A stretch of 64,000 nucleotides of DNA from PCC-6802 sp943367755. GTDB taxonomy: Bacteria > Cyanobacteriota > Cyanobacteriia > Pseudanabaenales > Pseudanabaenaceae. The stretch is taken from positions 62,001 to 126,000 of the forward strand of contig CALRKB020000002.1 of the NCBI GenBank assembly GCA_943367755.1, read 5' to 3'. This document shows positions 1-8,325 of the stretch, piece after piece; position 1 is the first letter of the stretch, and every line of letters starts with the position of its first letter. Both the position numbers and the translations under genes were made by a program. Under the pieces are notes generated by a model, which was given only the letters and a program-made list of their open reading frames with translations, did no database searches and was not told the DNA's origin.

Positions 1-345
1 GACGATCCGCGCATTACCCCCATTGGCAGATGGTTGCGCATGACTAGCCTGGATGAGTTTCCCCAATTCTTAAATGTGCTCATGGGTGATATGAGCGTAG
101 TTGGGCCACGGCCATTAGTAAAAGAAGAGTTGCCCAAATACGGCAGTGCGATTGATCGAGTTCAGACAATTAGGCCTGGTATTACGGGGCTATGGCAAGT
201 ATCTGGTCGAAATGATATTCCCTATCCGCGTAGAGTTCAAATTGACCTGCATTACGTCAAGTATCATTGCTTTTTGTTAGATCTCTACATCGTGATCAGA
301 ACGATTGGCGTTGTAGTATTTCCCAAAGGTAATGGCGCGTATTAG
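1..345 (+). CDS. Exopolysaccharide sugar transferase, C-terminal part
   Basis: This is the C-terminal end of a bacterial sugar transferase (WbaP/WcaJ/polyprenyl-phosphate glycosyl-1-phosphate transferase family). The family moves a sugar-1-phosphate onto undecaprenyl phosphate at the cytoplasmic membrane, the first step of exopolysaccharide or O-antigen assembly. The frame is open to the left window edge, so the N-terminal membrane part lies outside. Visible family motifs are DEFPQFLNVLMGDMSVVGPR near the start of the fragment, RPGITGLWQVSGR in the middle, and the short KGNGAY ending common in the family. Which sugar it uses cannot be read from this fragment. Confidence 0.93.
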   Translation, partial: DDPRITPIGRWLRMTSLDEFPQFLNVLMGDMSVVGPRPLVKEELPKYGSAIDRVQTIRPGITGLWQVSGRNDIPYPRRVQIDLHYVKYHCFLLDLYIVIRTIGVVVFPKGNGAY

Positions 346-404
346 CCTTAGCTTCCTTTTTAGCCCTTAACTTGTAGTCTTGAGTTAGAGGCATTTTCCC
401 GTTC

Positions 405-1031
405 ATGTCAGATGGCTTGACCCACCCAATTACAGCGCAAAGCTTTGCCATCATCGATCGCGAGATCGGCGAGCACAGTTTTACGTTGTCTGAATATGGG
501 GTTGTCCGCCGCATCATTCACACCACAGCCGACTTTGAGTTTAAACAGTTAGTTAAATTTGAGCGATCGCCGATCGCTTCAGGTATTACCGCAATTTCTG
601 CTCGCACACCCATTGTTGTTGATGTGGGTATGGTGAAACAGGGAATTACTGGTCTGTTGGCTAAAACCTTCGGGAATCCCGTAATTAATGCCTTAGAGTT
701 GGCTTCTAGTTCTGATTTGGCAGATGCAGGCGACCGCACCAGATCCGAGATCGGGATGCGTGCATGTATGCAACAATATCCCGAAGCAATATTTGTCGTG
801 GGTAATGCCCCAACTGCTTTACTGGCTTTATGCCAGCCTACAGATTTTATTTTTGCCCCCAAATTAATTATTGGCGCACCCGTAGGATTTGTGTCTGTGT
901 TGGAGTCTAAAGCGGCTTTAGCTGAGTCGTCCTATCCGCATATCCGGATTGAAGGACGCAAAGGCGGCTCACCCGTCGCTGCCGCAATTATTAATGCTCT
1001 AGTTACCCTTGCCTGGGAGCAAAAATCCTGA
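405..1031 (+). CDS. cobH: Precorrin-8X methylmutase (CobH/CbiC)
   Basis: A 208-residue protein of the CobH/CbiC family, which moves the C-11 methyl group of precorrin-8X to C-12 to give hydrogenobyrinic acid (or the cobalt form) in cobalamin synthesis. The length matches the family. The N-terminal HPIT segment and the RRIIHTTADFEF motif are present; the His in it (residue 39) corresponds to the catalytic His known for this family. The C-terminal GAPVGFVSVLESK segment is also typical. It follows the sugar transferase by 59 bases and no other cob genes are adjacent, so it appears to be a dispersed pathway gene, as is usual in cyanobacteria. Confidence 0.95.
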   Translation: MSDGLTHPITAQSFAIIDREIGEHSFTLSEYGVVRRIIHTTADFEFKQLVKFERSPIASGITAISARTPIVVDVGMVKQGITGLLAKTFGNPVINALELASSSDLADAGDRTRSEIGMRACMQQYPEAIFVVGNAPTALLALCQPTDFIFAPKLIIGAPVGFVSVLESKAALAESSYPHIRIEGRKGGSPVAAAIINALVTLAWEQKS

Positions 1032-1038
1032 AGAATCA

Positions 1039-1596
1039 TCAACTTGGAGGCAAAATTCTTTGTAGCTCTGCACAAGCTAGTTGCATAGAGTGTGGGGCAT
1101 CATCAGCTAATCCTACTTGTTGACATTGACTTGCCAAAGCATCTACGAATGGCTTGCAATCACTCTCGCATTCTAGTTTTGAGTATGGTTTTGGGTGATT
1201 TTCGTCCACGCTTTCTTTTTGAAGGTAATGTATCCAAGTCTCAATATTACGCTTTGGCACAAATATCGCAATTTTTTCATTTTTTTGTCGCTTAGACAAC
1301 AAACTTGCTTCAAGGCTTTCTTCTAGCCACCTTATTCGCTCCTGCACAGTCAGAATATCTGCATCAGTAATTGCCACTAGACAAACTGAACGATAGTTAG
1401 CTTGTCTGCGATACTCCTTAACTTCTTTAGGATAGTTTTCTCGTACAAATTGCTCTCCAGCACCTTCACCTTGAGGTGAAACCACTACTCGGATTTTTCT
1501 GGGGTTAAACCCACGCTTAACCAGAAAATATCGAACAAAAAGCTCATCCTGCCTACCTTCACATAGGATTGTAACTGTTACCTCGCGATTAGACAT
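1039..1596 (-). CDS. TOPRIM-like protein paired with an AAA ATPase
   Basis: A 185-residue protein whose layout resembles small TOPRIM-like (DUF4276/RloB/OLD-type) nucleases. Near the N terminus is a hydrophobic strand followed by CEGRQDELFVRYFL, matching the TOPRIM strand plus conserved Glu. Around the middle is LVAITDADI, giving a D-x-D after a hydrophobic strand, and then IAIFVPKRNIETWIHYL. Its start lies 8 bases inside the end of the upstream ATPase gene, so the two are translationally coupled. By analogy with PARIS (AriA/AriB) and with ATPase-TOPRIM proteins such as OLD and GajA, a nuclease effector controlled by the ATPase is plausible. Assignment to an exact family is uncertain, and activity is an inference. 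Confidence 0.6.
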   Translation of the reverse strand: MSNREVTVTILCEGRQDELFVRYFLVKRGFNPRKIRVVVSPQGEGAGEQFVRENYPKEVKEYRRQANYRSVCLVAITDADILTVQERIRWLEESLEASLLSKRQKNEKIAIFVPKRNIETWIHYLQKESVDENHPKPYSKLECESDCKPFVDALASQCQQVGLADDAPHSMQLACAELQRILPPS

Positions 1597-2695
1597 TTAG
1601 CCAGCCCCGTGCCACCAATTCTGAGATAGGCAATCCACTGTCATCACTACTACTAATCCTTTTTACTCGGACGGGAGTATTACTTTGACGCTCAAACCAA
1701 TAGCCATTAGATGATGCCAAATAATCAATTAGCTCAGGATGATGCGAAATTAGCAACGCTTGTAATTTTTTCTCAGCACAGAGATCGTAAAGCTGCATTA
1801 ACCAGGGTTGTATTTCGGGTAAAGCTAAAAAGTTTTCAGGCTCATCTATAAAAAGGGTATAGCCTTCGGACTGAATGCAGCAGATCAATGTATATAGAGC
1901 AATTAGCATCCGCTGACCATCAGACAACTCCCAGAAACCATATTCGAATGAGCTTTGAGTAACAGCCTCTTTCACAAATAAACACTTAAGAATGCTCCTT
2001 TGCTCACCTGCCTTATCAAACCTGAAATTAGTGAATCCAGGCAAAACTTCTTTTAGGACATTAGCAAGAGCAAAAATCTTGCTTTGATCTTGCGATAGAT
2101 AGCGATACCAAGAGAAGTAGTTATCCATTGTGGGGTTTGGATGCGTATGTTCTTGATCGCTTACGCCACTCATCCCTCTTGGATTAATTTGAACGATTAT
2201 AAATCGTCCCAAGTGCCATCTGAACCAACCAAGCTTCAGGGTAGAGTCTGCGGACAATATTGGCATGATTGATTGGGACTGCTCAAAAACGTGTTCAGAC
2301 ACCTTTGAGTGTTTATCATCATAAATTTCAACTTTCCCCAGCTCAAATTTTAGTAGTGGTTGGCTATCGAACCACAGTCGCTCATAGCGCACATTAGCTC
2401 TCAGGGACTTCATGTCATGCTCTATGGCAAGCTCATATTTGTAAACTCCCCCATTACCGTCTATTTCTAGTTCAAAACTTTGAATATTCGATGTTTGCCA
2501 GCGCGTACAATCAGATGCAGGAAACATTTCACTTGCTTTGCTGCCTATAGTCGCAAATGCCCGAATTCGGTGTAGAACGTCAAAGACTGTTGATTTGCCA
2601 GAACCATTTTCTCCAAGGAATAGGTTAAGTGAGTCAACAGTAAGCTCGAAATTTACGAGGCAACGAAAATTGTCGATGTAAATACGCTTAAGCAT
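1589..2695 (-). CDS. ABC-type AAA ATPase (OLD/AriA-like)
   Basis: A 368-residue ATPase of the AAA_15/AAA_21 type. The N terminus MLKRIYIDNFRCL is the typical opening of RecF/OLD-like ATPases. Walker A is LGENGSGKSTVFD near residue 30; an ABC-like signature LSDGQRML, Walker B YTLFIDEPENFL and a His switch LLISHHPELIDYL follow in order in the last third. No nuclease domain is fused; the TOPRIM-like partner is the next gene, overlapping by 8 bases. It is transcribed away from gyrA across a 176-base gap. Such solitary ATPase plus small effector pairs are common in anti-phage defence (PARIS, Septu, retron Ec78 accessory genes), but a role here is inferred from architecture only. Confidence 0.8.
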   Translation of the reverse strand: MLKRIYIDNFRCLVNFELTVDSLNLFLGENGSGKSTVFDVLHRIRAFATIGSKASEMFPASDCTRWQTSNIQSFELEIDGNGGVYKYELAIEHDMKSLRANVRYERLWFDSQPLLKFELGKVEIYDDKHSKVSEHVFEQSQSIMPILSADSTLKLGWFRWHLGRFIIVQINPRGMSGVSDQEHTHPNPTMDNYFSWYRYLSQDQSKIFALANVLKEVLPGFTNFRFDKAGEQRSILKCLFVKEAVTQSSFEYGFWELSDGQRMLIALYTLICCIQSEGYTLFIDEPENFLALPEIQPWLMQLYDLCAEKKLQALLISHHPELIDYLASSNGYWFERQSNTPVRVKRISSSDDSGLPISELVARGWLNV

Positions 2696-2773
2696 TTGTT
2701 TGTTTGCCCAATGCAGGGATTATTAGGAAAGTTATAGCCTGGATAGGGGCTTTTATCCGATTGTAGAGGCTAC

Positions 2774-2805
2774 CTGACAAGCGATCGCGCCCCATCGAAT
2801 ATAAT
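2774..2805 (+). promoter_or_regulatory. Candidate gyrA promoter
   Basis: A perfect TATAAT lies at 2800-2805, 66 bases upstream of the gyrA start. The best -35 match is CTGACA at 2774-2779, giving a 20-base spacer, longer than ideal; a HIP1 octamer (2781-2788) sits in the spacer. The -10 is convincing, the -35 is weak. Confidence 0.35.
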
Positions 2806-2871
2806 TAAAGAATTACACCAATAAGCACTCTCCCCATATTTTAGAGCGCTAGAAGGAGCCAGGAAGTTTTT

Positions 2872-5493
2872 ATGACCAATTCAACTCAATCCCCAGAAGA
2901 TCGCATCATTCCTACAGATCTTCGAGGAGAGATGTCAAGGTCTTATCTTGAATATGCCATGAGCGTGATCGTCGGTCGCGCTCTGCCTGACGCTAGGGAT
3001 GGTCTCAAGCCAGTGCATCGCCGCATTCTCTTTGCCATGCACGAGTTGAGCTTAAGCCCCGATCGCCCATTTCGTAAGTGCGCTCGTGTTGTGGGTGACG
3101 TGATCGGTAAATATCACCCCCACGGTGATACGTCGGTGTATGACGCTCTGGTGCGGATGGCGCAGGACTTTTCCATGCGCGATCGCCTCGTGGATGGGCA
3201 TGGTAACTTTGGCAGCGTCGACAACGATCCTCCCGCCGCGATGAGGTATACCGAGTGTCGCCTCACCCGCGTCTCCCAACAGGGGCTATTACAGGATATT
3301 GAGCTGGAGACGGTTGACTTTGGCGATAACTATGACGGTTCGCAACGGGAACCGCTAGTTATGCCGGCGCGCGTGCCGCAACTATTGTTGAATGGCTCCT
3401 CCGGTATTGCGGTTGGGATGGCGACTAATATTCCGCCGCATAATTTAGGCGAGCTTGTCGATGGGTTGATCGCGCTGATCGCCGATCCGCAACTGACGGA
3501 TATCGATTTAATGCAGTATATCCACGGTCCCGACTTTCCTACGGGGGCGCTGATCCTTGGTAAAGAAGGCATCCGTGACACCTATACCACTGGTCGCGCT
3601 TCGATCACAATGCGCGCTGTGGCTGACTTTGAGACGATTACGGCTCCAGGTAGACAAGACCGCGAAGCAATTATTATCACAGAGTTACCCTACCAAACTA
3701 ACAAGGCAACGCTGATCGAGAAAATTGCTGAGTTGGTCAACGATAAGCGCATCGATGGCATCTCAGATATACGGGATGAAAGCGATCGCGATGGTATGCG
3801 GATTGTGATCGAACTCAAGCGCGATGCCTACCCCAAAGTCGTACTGAATAACCTTTACAAGGGTACGGCGCTGCAATCTAACTTTGGTTGCAACATGCTA
3901 GCGCTAGTGGATGGTGAACCCCGCCTACTCAGGCTGAGAGAAGCCCTGCAAGTGTTTCTGGATTTCCGCTCTGAGGTGATTACGCGCCGCACGCAGTTTG
4001 AATTGCGTAAAGCGGAGGAACGCGATCATCTGTTGCAAGGTTTGCTGACGGCGTTAGAAAATTTGGATAGCGTGATTGCCCTGATTCGCGCTGCTGATGA
4101 TAGTGCCAGTGCTAAAGTCGGGCTGATTGAGAACTTTGGCTTATCTGAACCCCAGGCTGATGCCATTCTGCAAATGCAGCTCCGGCGCTTAACCGCACTG
4201 GAATCGGACAAAATTGAAGCGGAACACGATGAGTTAGTCGCCAAAATTGCCGACTTTCGAGATATTCTGGCCAATCGCGATCGCGTCCTGACAATTACGA
4301 GAGAAGAACTGGAGATAATCAAAGAAAACTTTGCCACACCCAGACGCACGACGATCCTCCAAGCAGAAGGCGATATTGATACCGCCGATCTAATTGCTAA
4401 CCGCGAAACCCTGGTATTGGTGACGGAACAGGGATATATCAAGCGCTTGCCGCTCGATACGTTTGTGGCTCAAAGTCGGGCAACGCGCGGTAAAGCTGGC
4501 ACCAATATGAAAGGCGATGATGCGGTCGATCATTTCTTTGCCTGCCGCAGCCATGACAGCGTGCTTTTCTTTACCGATCGCGGCAAGGTATATAGCCTTA
4601 AAGGGTACGAAATCCCAGAAGGCAGTCGCACAGCTCGCGGGACGGCGATCGTGCAAATGCTGGCGATCTCCAGTGGTGAAAAAATTACGTCGGTAATTGC
4701 GGTTAGCGAATTTGTCGAAGATGAGTATCTCGTTATGCTGACGGCGGGTGGCTATATCAAGAAGACAAAAATCTCAGCTTTTGCCAATATTCGCACCAAT
4801 GGCCTGATTGCAATTTCCCTAGAAGAGGGCGATCAATTACGTTGGGTGCGCCGCACCAGGGCAGACAACACAATTATGATTGGCTCCCAAAATGGCATGT
4901 CAATCCGCTTCCGTACCGATAACGAGCAATTGCGTCCGATGGGGCGCGATACCCGTGGCGTGCGCGCCATGAAACTAGCCGCAGGCGATAGTCTTGTGAG
5001 CATGGATATTCTGCCAGCGGGTCTAGCTGAAATCGAAGCTGATGAAAATGAGGAAGAGACCGAGAGCGTCGTAGATGTAACTAGCACTACCGAAGGGGAA
5101 GATGAAACCTTAGAAGCCTGTGGCGATGAAAAGGCACAAGGGCCATGGGTACTGGTCGTTACCGAACGTGGCTATGGCAAGCGCGTCCCCGTCAATCAAT
5201 TCCGCATTCAACGGCGGGCGGGCAAGGGGTTACGAGTCACCAAGTTCAAAACGGGTCAGGATCGTCTCTCGGCATTGCGTTTAGTCGATGTTGACGATCA
5301 GCTCATGATTGTCACCTCTCGGGGCATTGTGATGCGGCAAACCACCGATGCGATCTCCTGCTATTCCCGTTCTGCTAAAGGCGTGCGCTTGCAAAGACTA
5401 GATGCTGATGATGCGATCGCCGCAGTGACGCTCGTACCACCAGCCCTCGAAGAAGATGTAGAGGAAGGTGCGGAGGAAGTGGCGGATGAATAG
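2872..5493 (+). CDS. gyrA: DNA gyrase subunit A
   Basis: An 873-residue GyrA, the DNA-breaking and rejoining subunit that with GyrB introduces negative supercoils. The N-terminal winged-helix/tower region is intact: GRALPDARDGLKPVHRR, the quinolone-region helix KYHPHGDTSVYDALVRMAQ, and PAAMRYTE with the active-site Tyr. The C-terminal beta-pinwheel is complete. The ribosome-binding AAGGAG lies about 16 bases upstream and AGGAAG about 8 bases upstream of the ATG. Two oddities: the first pinwheel blade has QSRATRGKAG where the GyrA box QRRGGKG is expected, while a GyrA-box-like QRRAGKG occurs in the last blade (residues 780-786); and an acidic insertion of about 33 residues (about 722-754) interrupts the pinwheel. 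The gene end overlaps the Nudix start. Confidence 0.97.
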   Translation: MTNSTQSPEDRIIPTDLRGEMSRSYLEYAMSVIVGRALPDARDGLKPVHRRILFAMHELSLSPDRPFRKCARVVGDVIGKYHPHGDTSVYDALVRMAQDFSMRDRLVDGHGNFGSVDNDPPAAMRYTECRLTRVSQQGLLQDIELETVDFGDNYDGSQREPLVMPARVPQLLLNGSSGIAVGMATNIPPHNLGELVDGLIALIADPQLTDIDLMQYIHGPDFPTGALILGKEGIRDTYTTGRASITMRAVADFETITAPGRQDREAIIITELPYQTNKATLIEKIAELVNDKRIDGISDIRDESDRDGMRIVIELKRDAYPKVVLNNLYKGTALQSNFGCNMLALVDGEPRLLRLREALQVFLDFRSEVITRRTQFELRKAEERDHLLQGLLTALENLDSVIALIRAADDSASAKVGLIENFGLSEPQADAILQMQLRRLTALESDKIEAEHDELVAKIADFRDILANRDRVLTITREELEIIKENFATPRRTTILQAEGDIDTADLIANRETLVLVTEQGYIKRLPLDTFVAQSRATRGKAGTNMKGDDAVDHFFACRSHDSVLFFTDRGKVYSLKGYEIPEGSRTARGTAIVQMLAISSGEKITSVIAVSEFVEDEYLVMLTAGGYIKKTKISAFANIRTNGLIAISLEEGDQLRWVRRTRADNTIMIGSQNGMSIRFRTDNEQLRPMGRDTRGVRAMKLAAGDSLVSMDILPAGLAEIEADENEEETESVVDVTSTTEGEDETLEACGDEKAQGPWVLVVTERGYGKRVPVNQFRIQRRAGKGLRVTKFKTGQDRLSALRLVDVDDQLMIVTSRGIVMRQTTDAISCYSRSAKGVRLQRLDADDAIAAVTLVPPALEEDVEEGAEEVADE

Positions 5494-6067
5494 AGATACA
5501 AGACCATCAGAAGAGATCGTTCCCAGTACATTGCTACAAAATCGTCTCCATTATCAAGGTCGCAAATATACATATCGCGTCGATCGCCTCAAGCTACCTA
5601 ACGGTGCGGAAGGTGAATACGAGTATATTTGCCATCCTGGAGCAGGCTTGGCGATTCCTGTCAATGCCGATGGCAAATTTTTATTGGTCAAACAATATCG
5701 GTTTGCCGTGCAGCGCTATCTGCTAGAGTTTCCTGCGGGTACGCTGGAGCCAGGCGAGAACCCAGATGAGGCAATTTATCGCGAACTGGAGGAGGAAACC
5801 GGTTATCGCGCCCATCGCTGGCAAAATCTCGGCTCTTTCTTCCTTTGCCCTGGCTATTCCGATGAAATTATTCATGCTTATCTAGCCCAGGATTTAGAAC
5901 TGTTGGAGCACCCGCCCGCCCAAGACGATGACGAGGAAATTGAACTAGTTTGTTTAAGTGCAGACGAGATTAAGGATCTAATCGTTTCTGGTAATGCTGC
6001 TACCAGTCTTGATGCCAAGTCGATTACTGGCTTTTACCTGGCACTGCACTATCTGCCAAAGCATTAA
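5486..6067 (+). CDS. Nudix hydrolase (ADP-ribose pyrophosphatase type)
   Basis: A 193-residue Nudix protein. The Nudix box is complete: GTLEPGENPDEAIY followed by RELEEETGY, matching G-x5-E-x7-R-E-U-x-E-E-x-G-U, so the metal-binding Glu residues are in place. The N-terminal beta-rich part with YRVDRLKLPNG resembles ADP-ribose pyrophosphatases, which cleave ADP-ribose to AMP and ribose 5-phosphate; substrate is inferred. I chose the ATG at 5486 over an in-frame GTG at 5468 because GGAGG precedes it at good spacing. The ATG overlaps the gyrA stop by 8 bases, indicating coupled translation. The 3' end overlaps the convergent lpxB-like gene by 44 bases. Confidence 0.9.
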   Translation: MNRDTRPSEEIVPSTLLQNRLHYQGRKYTYRVDRLKLPNGAEGEYEYICHPGAGLAIPVNADGKFLLVKQYRFAVQRYLLEFPAGTLEPGENPDEAIYRELEEETGYRAHRWQNLGSFFLCPGYSDEIIHAYLAQDLELLEHPPAQDDDEEIELVCLSADEIKDLIVSGNAATSLDAKSITGFYLALHYLPKH

Positions 6068-7307
6068 TTACCATAGTCGCGATTTTAGCTGCCGCACCCG
6101 ATCTCCCACAGACCTCACGCAGGCGATCGCGCATGAGCTGCAATTTTTCGGGATGGTCTAACAAATCGCATATTCGTTCGGTAACGCTGGCTGGGGTTAA
6201 ATGTCCCAGTAGTTCTGGCACAATTTCTTCATCAGCCCAAATATTCGGCCATGCCACTAACTTAATGCGACTTAGCATCCAGTGATTGATGGCCTTTGCT
6301 AAACCATCACCAACCAGGGGTAAATTGGCCAAAATACCGAGGATGCCGTCCCAACTCCGCATGGCATCCAACTGATTAGTCGGCAATAAAACGATCATCG
6401 GTACGCCTAAACCTGCCAATTCCGCCGTATTCGCCCCCACGGTGGTCACGCAAAGTTGACATTGTTGGAGTAAGTTATGGGCTGGAAACTGAGTATAGAT
6501 TTCCACATCAGTACCAGCAGGTGTGCGCAGGATAAAACCCGATCCTGACTCCACCAGTTCGGCGGTTGTCCCCTCCACCAGGGCAACGATTGGGTTTGGT
6601 TGTGCAAATTGGGCTAAATACTGAGGTGTAATGGTGGGAGCAAGGGCGATCGCTATTTTTACGTCAGGTGTTTTTTGCCGCAGCAGATCGCAGATGGCTA
6701 GACATAACGGGACTCCCTGTCGCAGTTTCATTGCCTTAGAGCCGGGCATAAACACGACCAATTGATCGGTATTGGGTGCATTTATCAGAGTTGTCAAAGT
6801 TGTCAAAGCAAATTGCCGATCGACCATCAAATCCCCCACAACCTGGCTTTTATACTGAAACCTGGTGGGAATCCTGGCTGATACGCTCTCGTTGCGCACA
6901 GCAAAACGATCGATCCAACCAGGCCATCGGGCCTCCCATTCAGCATAAACAATAGTTTGATAACCGAGGCGCTTGCCAAGCACCACAGGAAATATTTGAT
7001 CGCCCCCCAGAAAAATCACAACCCCTTTGTCATACCAATCCCAAGCAGGATCGGGTGTTCTACTCCACAGTAAGAATTGCCAAAAATGCTCTGCTGCCAG
7101 CACGCGATCTACACCTGGATAGGTATGCGCGATCGCCGCCTCTTGACCGCTGGCATTGGTATCGGGTGACAGGACAATTGAAATCCGCACGTTCAGCTCT
7201 TGAATGCGATCGAGACTTTTACTCAGTTCGCGCAAGACCGGATATACCCACGTTGTGAGTTCTCCAGGGCCGTTGGAAAGAATGACAATATCAGCGGAGT
7301 TGAGCAT
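6024..7307 (-). CDS. Lipid-A-disaccharide synthase-related glycosyltransferase-like protein
   Basis: A 427-residue protein of the LpxB-related family widespread in cyanobacteria. It starts DIVILSNGPGELTTWVYPVL, the family's nucleotide-sugar fold opening with the Gly-rich GPGEL loop, and contains VFMPGSKAMKLRQGVPLCL and a C-terminal donor-binding half with VGANTAELAGLGVPMIVLLP. True LpxB joins UDP-diacylglucosamine to lipid X. This branch is annotated only as related, and it has not to my knowledge been assigned a substrate. No other lpx genes are nearby. Its last 44 bases overlap the Nudix gene on the opposite strand. Confidence 0.8.
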   Translation of the reverse strand: MLNSADIVILSNGPGELTTWVYPVLRELSKSLDRIQELNVRISIVLSPDTNASGQEAAIAHTYPGVDRVLAAEHFWQFLLWSRTPDPAWDWYDKGVVIFLGGDQIFPVVLGKRLGYQTIVYAEWEARWPGWIDRFAVRNESVSARIPTRFQYKSQVVGDLMVDRQFALTTLTTLINAPNTDQLVVFMPGSKAMKLRQGVPLCLAICDLLRQKTPDVKIAIALAPTITPQYLAQFAQPNPIVALVEGTTAELVESGSGFILRTPAGTDVEIYTQFPAHNLLQQCQLCVTTVGANTAELAGLGVPMIVLLPTNQLDAMRSWDGILGILANLPLVGDGLAKAINHWMLSRIKLVAWPNIWADEEIVPELLGHLTPASVTERICDLLDHPEKLQLMRDRLREVCGRSGAAAKIATMVINALADSAVPGKSQ

Positions 7308-7397
7308 AAATGCAGTCTAAATCTAACTTTGCGTACCTGATTCAAGGTAAAGTAAAGCAAGCAATCGCCCCTTTCTTAACACTAAGAAATCAAGCAT

Positions 7398-8279
7398 GTG
7401 GTTCTGAGTCAACTATTCGATAAACCAAAACCTATTATCGGTGTAATCCACCTGCTACCGCTACCAACGTCACCCCGTTGGGCAGGTAGTTTCAAGGAAG
7501 TGATCGATCGTGCCGAGCAAGAAGCAACCGCCCTAGCGGCAGGTGGCGTCCAAGGCATATTGATCGAAAACTTCTTTGATGCTCCTTTTACTAAAGGTAG
7601 CGTCGATCCTGCTGTAGTCAGTGTGATGAGCCTGGTCGTGCAGCGGGTTATCCAAATAGTAGACTTGCCCGTAGGCATTAATGTACTGCGTAATGATGGG
7701 CGTAGCGCCATGGCGATCGCTGCCTGTGTGGGCGCACAATTTATTCGCGTTAATGTTTTGACAGGCGTAATGGCCACCGATCAGGGCATTATTGAAGGCG
7801 ATGCCCATAACCTGCTGCGCTACCGTCGCGAACTGGGATGCAATGTCAAGATTTTTGCCGATGTTTTAGTCAAACACGCCCAGCCCATATCTCAGCCTAA
7901 CCTCACCCTGGCAATCCAGGATACGATCGATCGTGGTCTTGCTGATGCGGTGATCCTATCTGGCTGGTCTACAGGCGATCCACCACAAATAGAAGCACTA
8001 GAAGAAGCGATCGCTGCTTGTAGAGGCACGCCCATGCTAATTGGTTCGGGGGCAACCTGGGAAAATATCCCGCAACTGATCGAGCATGCTGACGGGGTAA
8101 TTGTGTCTAGCTCACTGAAGCGACATGGCAAACTAAAGCAACCCGTAGATCCTATTAGGGTGAGTCGTTTTGTTGAATCGATGCGTCTGGCCTTAGATGG
8201 CATACATAACTCTAATTCATCGACCAATAATGCCAAACTTGCCGAAAAAATGAGTCACACCTCTTTACCGATTGGGTAG
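7398..8279 (+). CDS. btpA: Photosystem I biogenesis protein BtpA
   Basis: A 293-residue BtpA-family protein with a TIM-barrel fold. In Synechocystis, BtpA is a peripheral thylakoid protein needed for stable accumulation of the photosystem I reaction-centre proteins. The sequence opens with KPIIGVIHLLPLPTSPRWAG and carries GGVQGILIENFFDAPF and the GADGVIVSSSLKRHG-like C-terminal motif (here HADGVIVSSSLKRHG). The start is a GTG; the overlapping ATG two bases upstream is in another frame and stops at once. A VKOR-thioredoxin gene follows 46 bases downstream on the same strand. Confidence 0.93.
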   Translation: MVLSQLFDKPKPIIGVIHLLPLPTSPRWAGSFKEVIDRAEQEATALAAGGVQGILIENFFDAPFTKGSVDPAVVSVMSLVVQRVIQIVDLPVGINVLRNDGRSAMAIAACVGAQFIRVNVLTGVMATDQGIIEGDAHNLLRYRRELGCNVKIFADVLVKHAQPISQPNLTLAIQDTIDRGLADAVILSGWSTGDPPQIEALEEAIAACRGTPMLIGSGATWENIPQLIEHADGVIVSSSLKRHGKLKQPVDPIRVSRFVESMRLALDGIHNSNSSTNNAKLAEKMSHTSLPIG

Positions 8280-8325
8280 CTTATAATTATTTCTGATTTG
8301 AACCTGACCATTTATTTCAAATCCT

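Noticed and set aside
4026..4442. Open frame of 138 residues opposite gyrA
   Set aside because: Antisense to a conserved gene, with Ser-rich composition and no family match.
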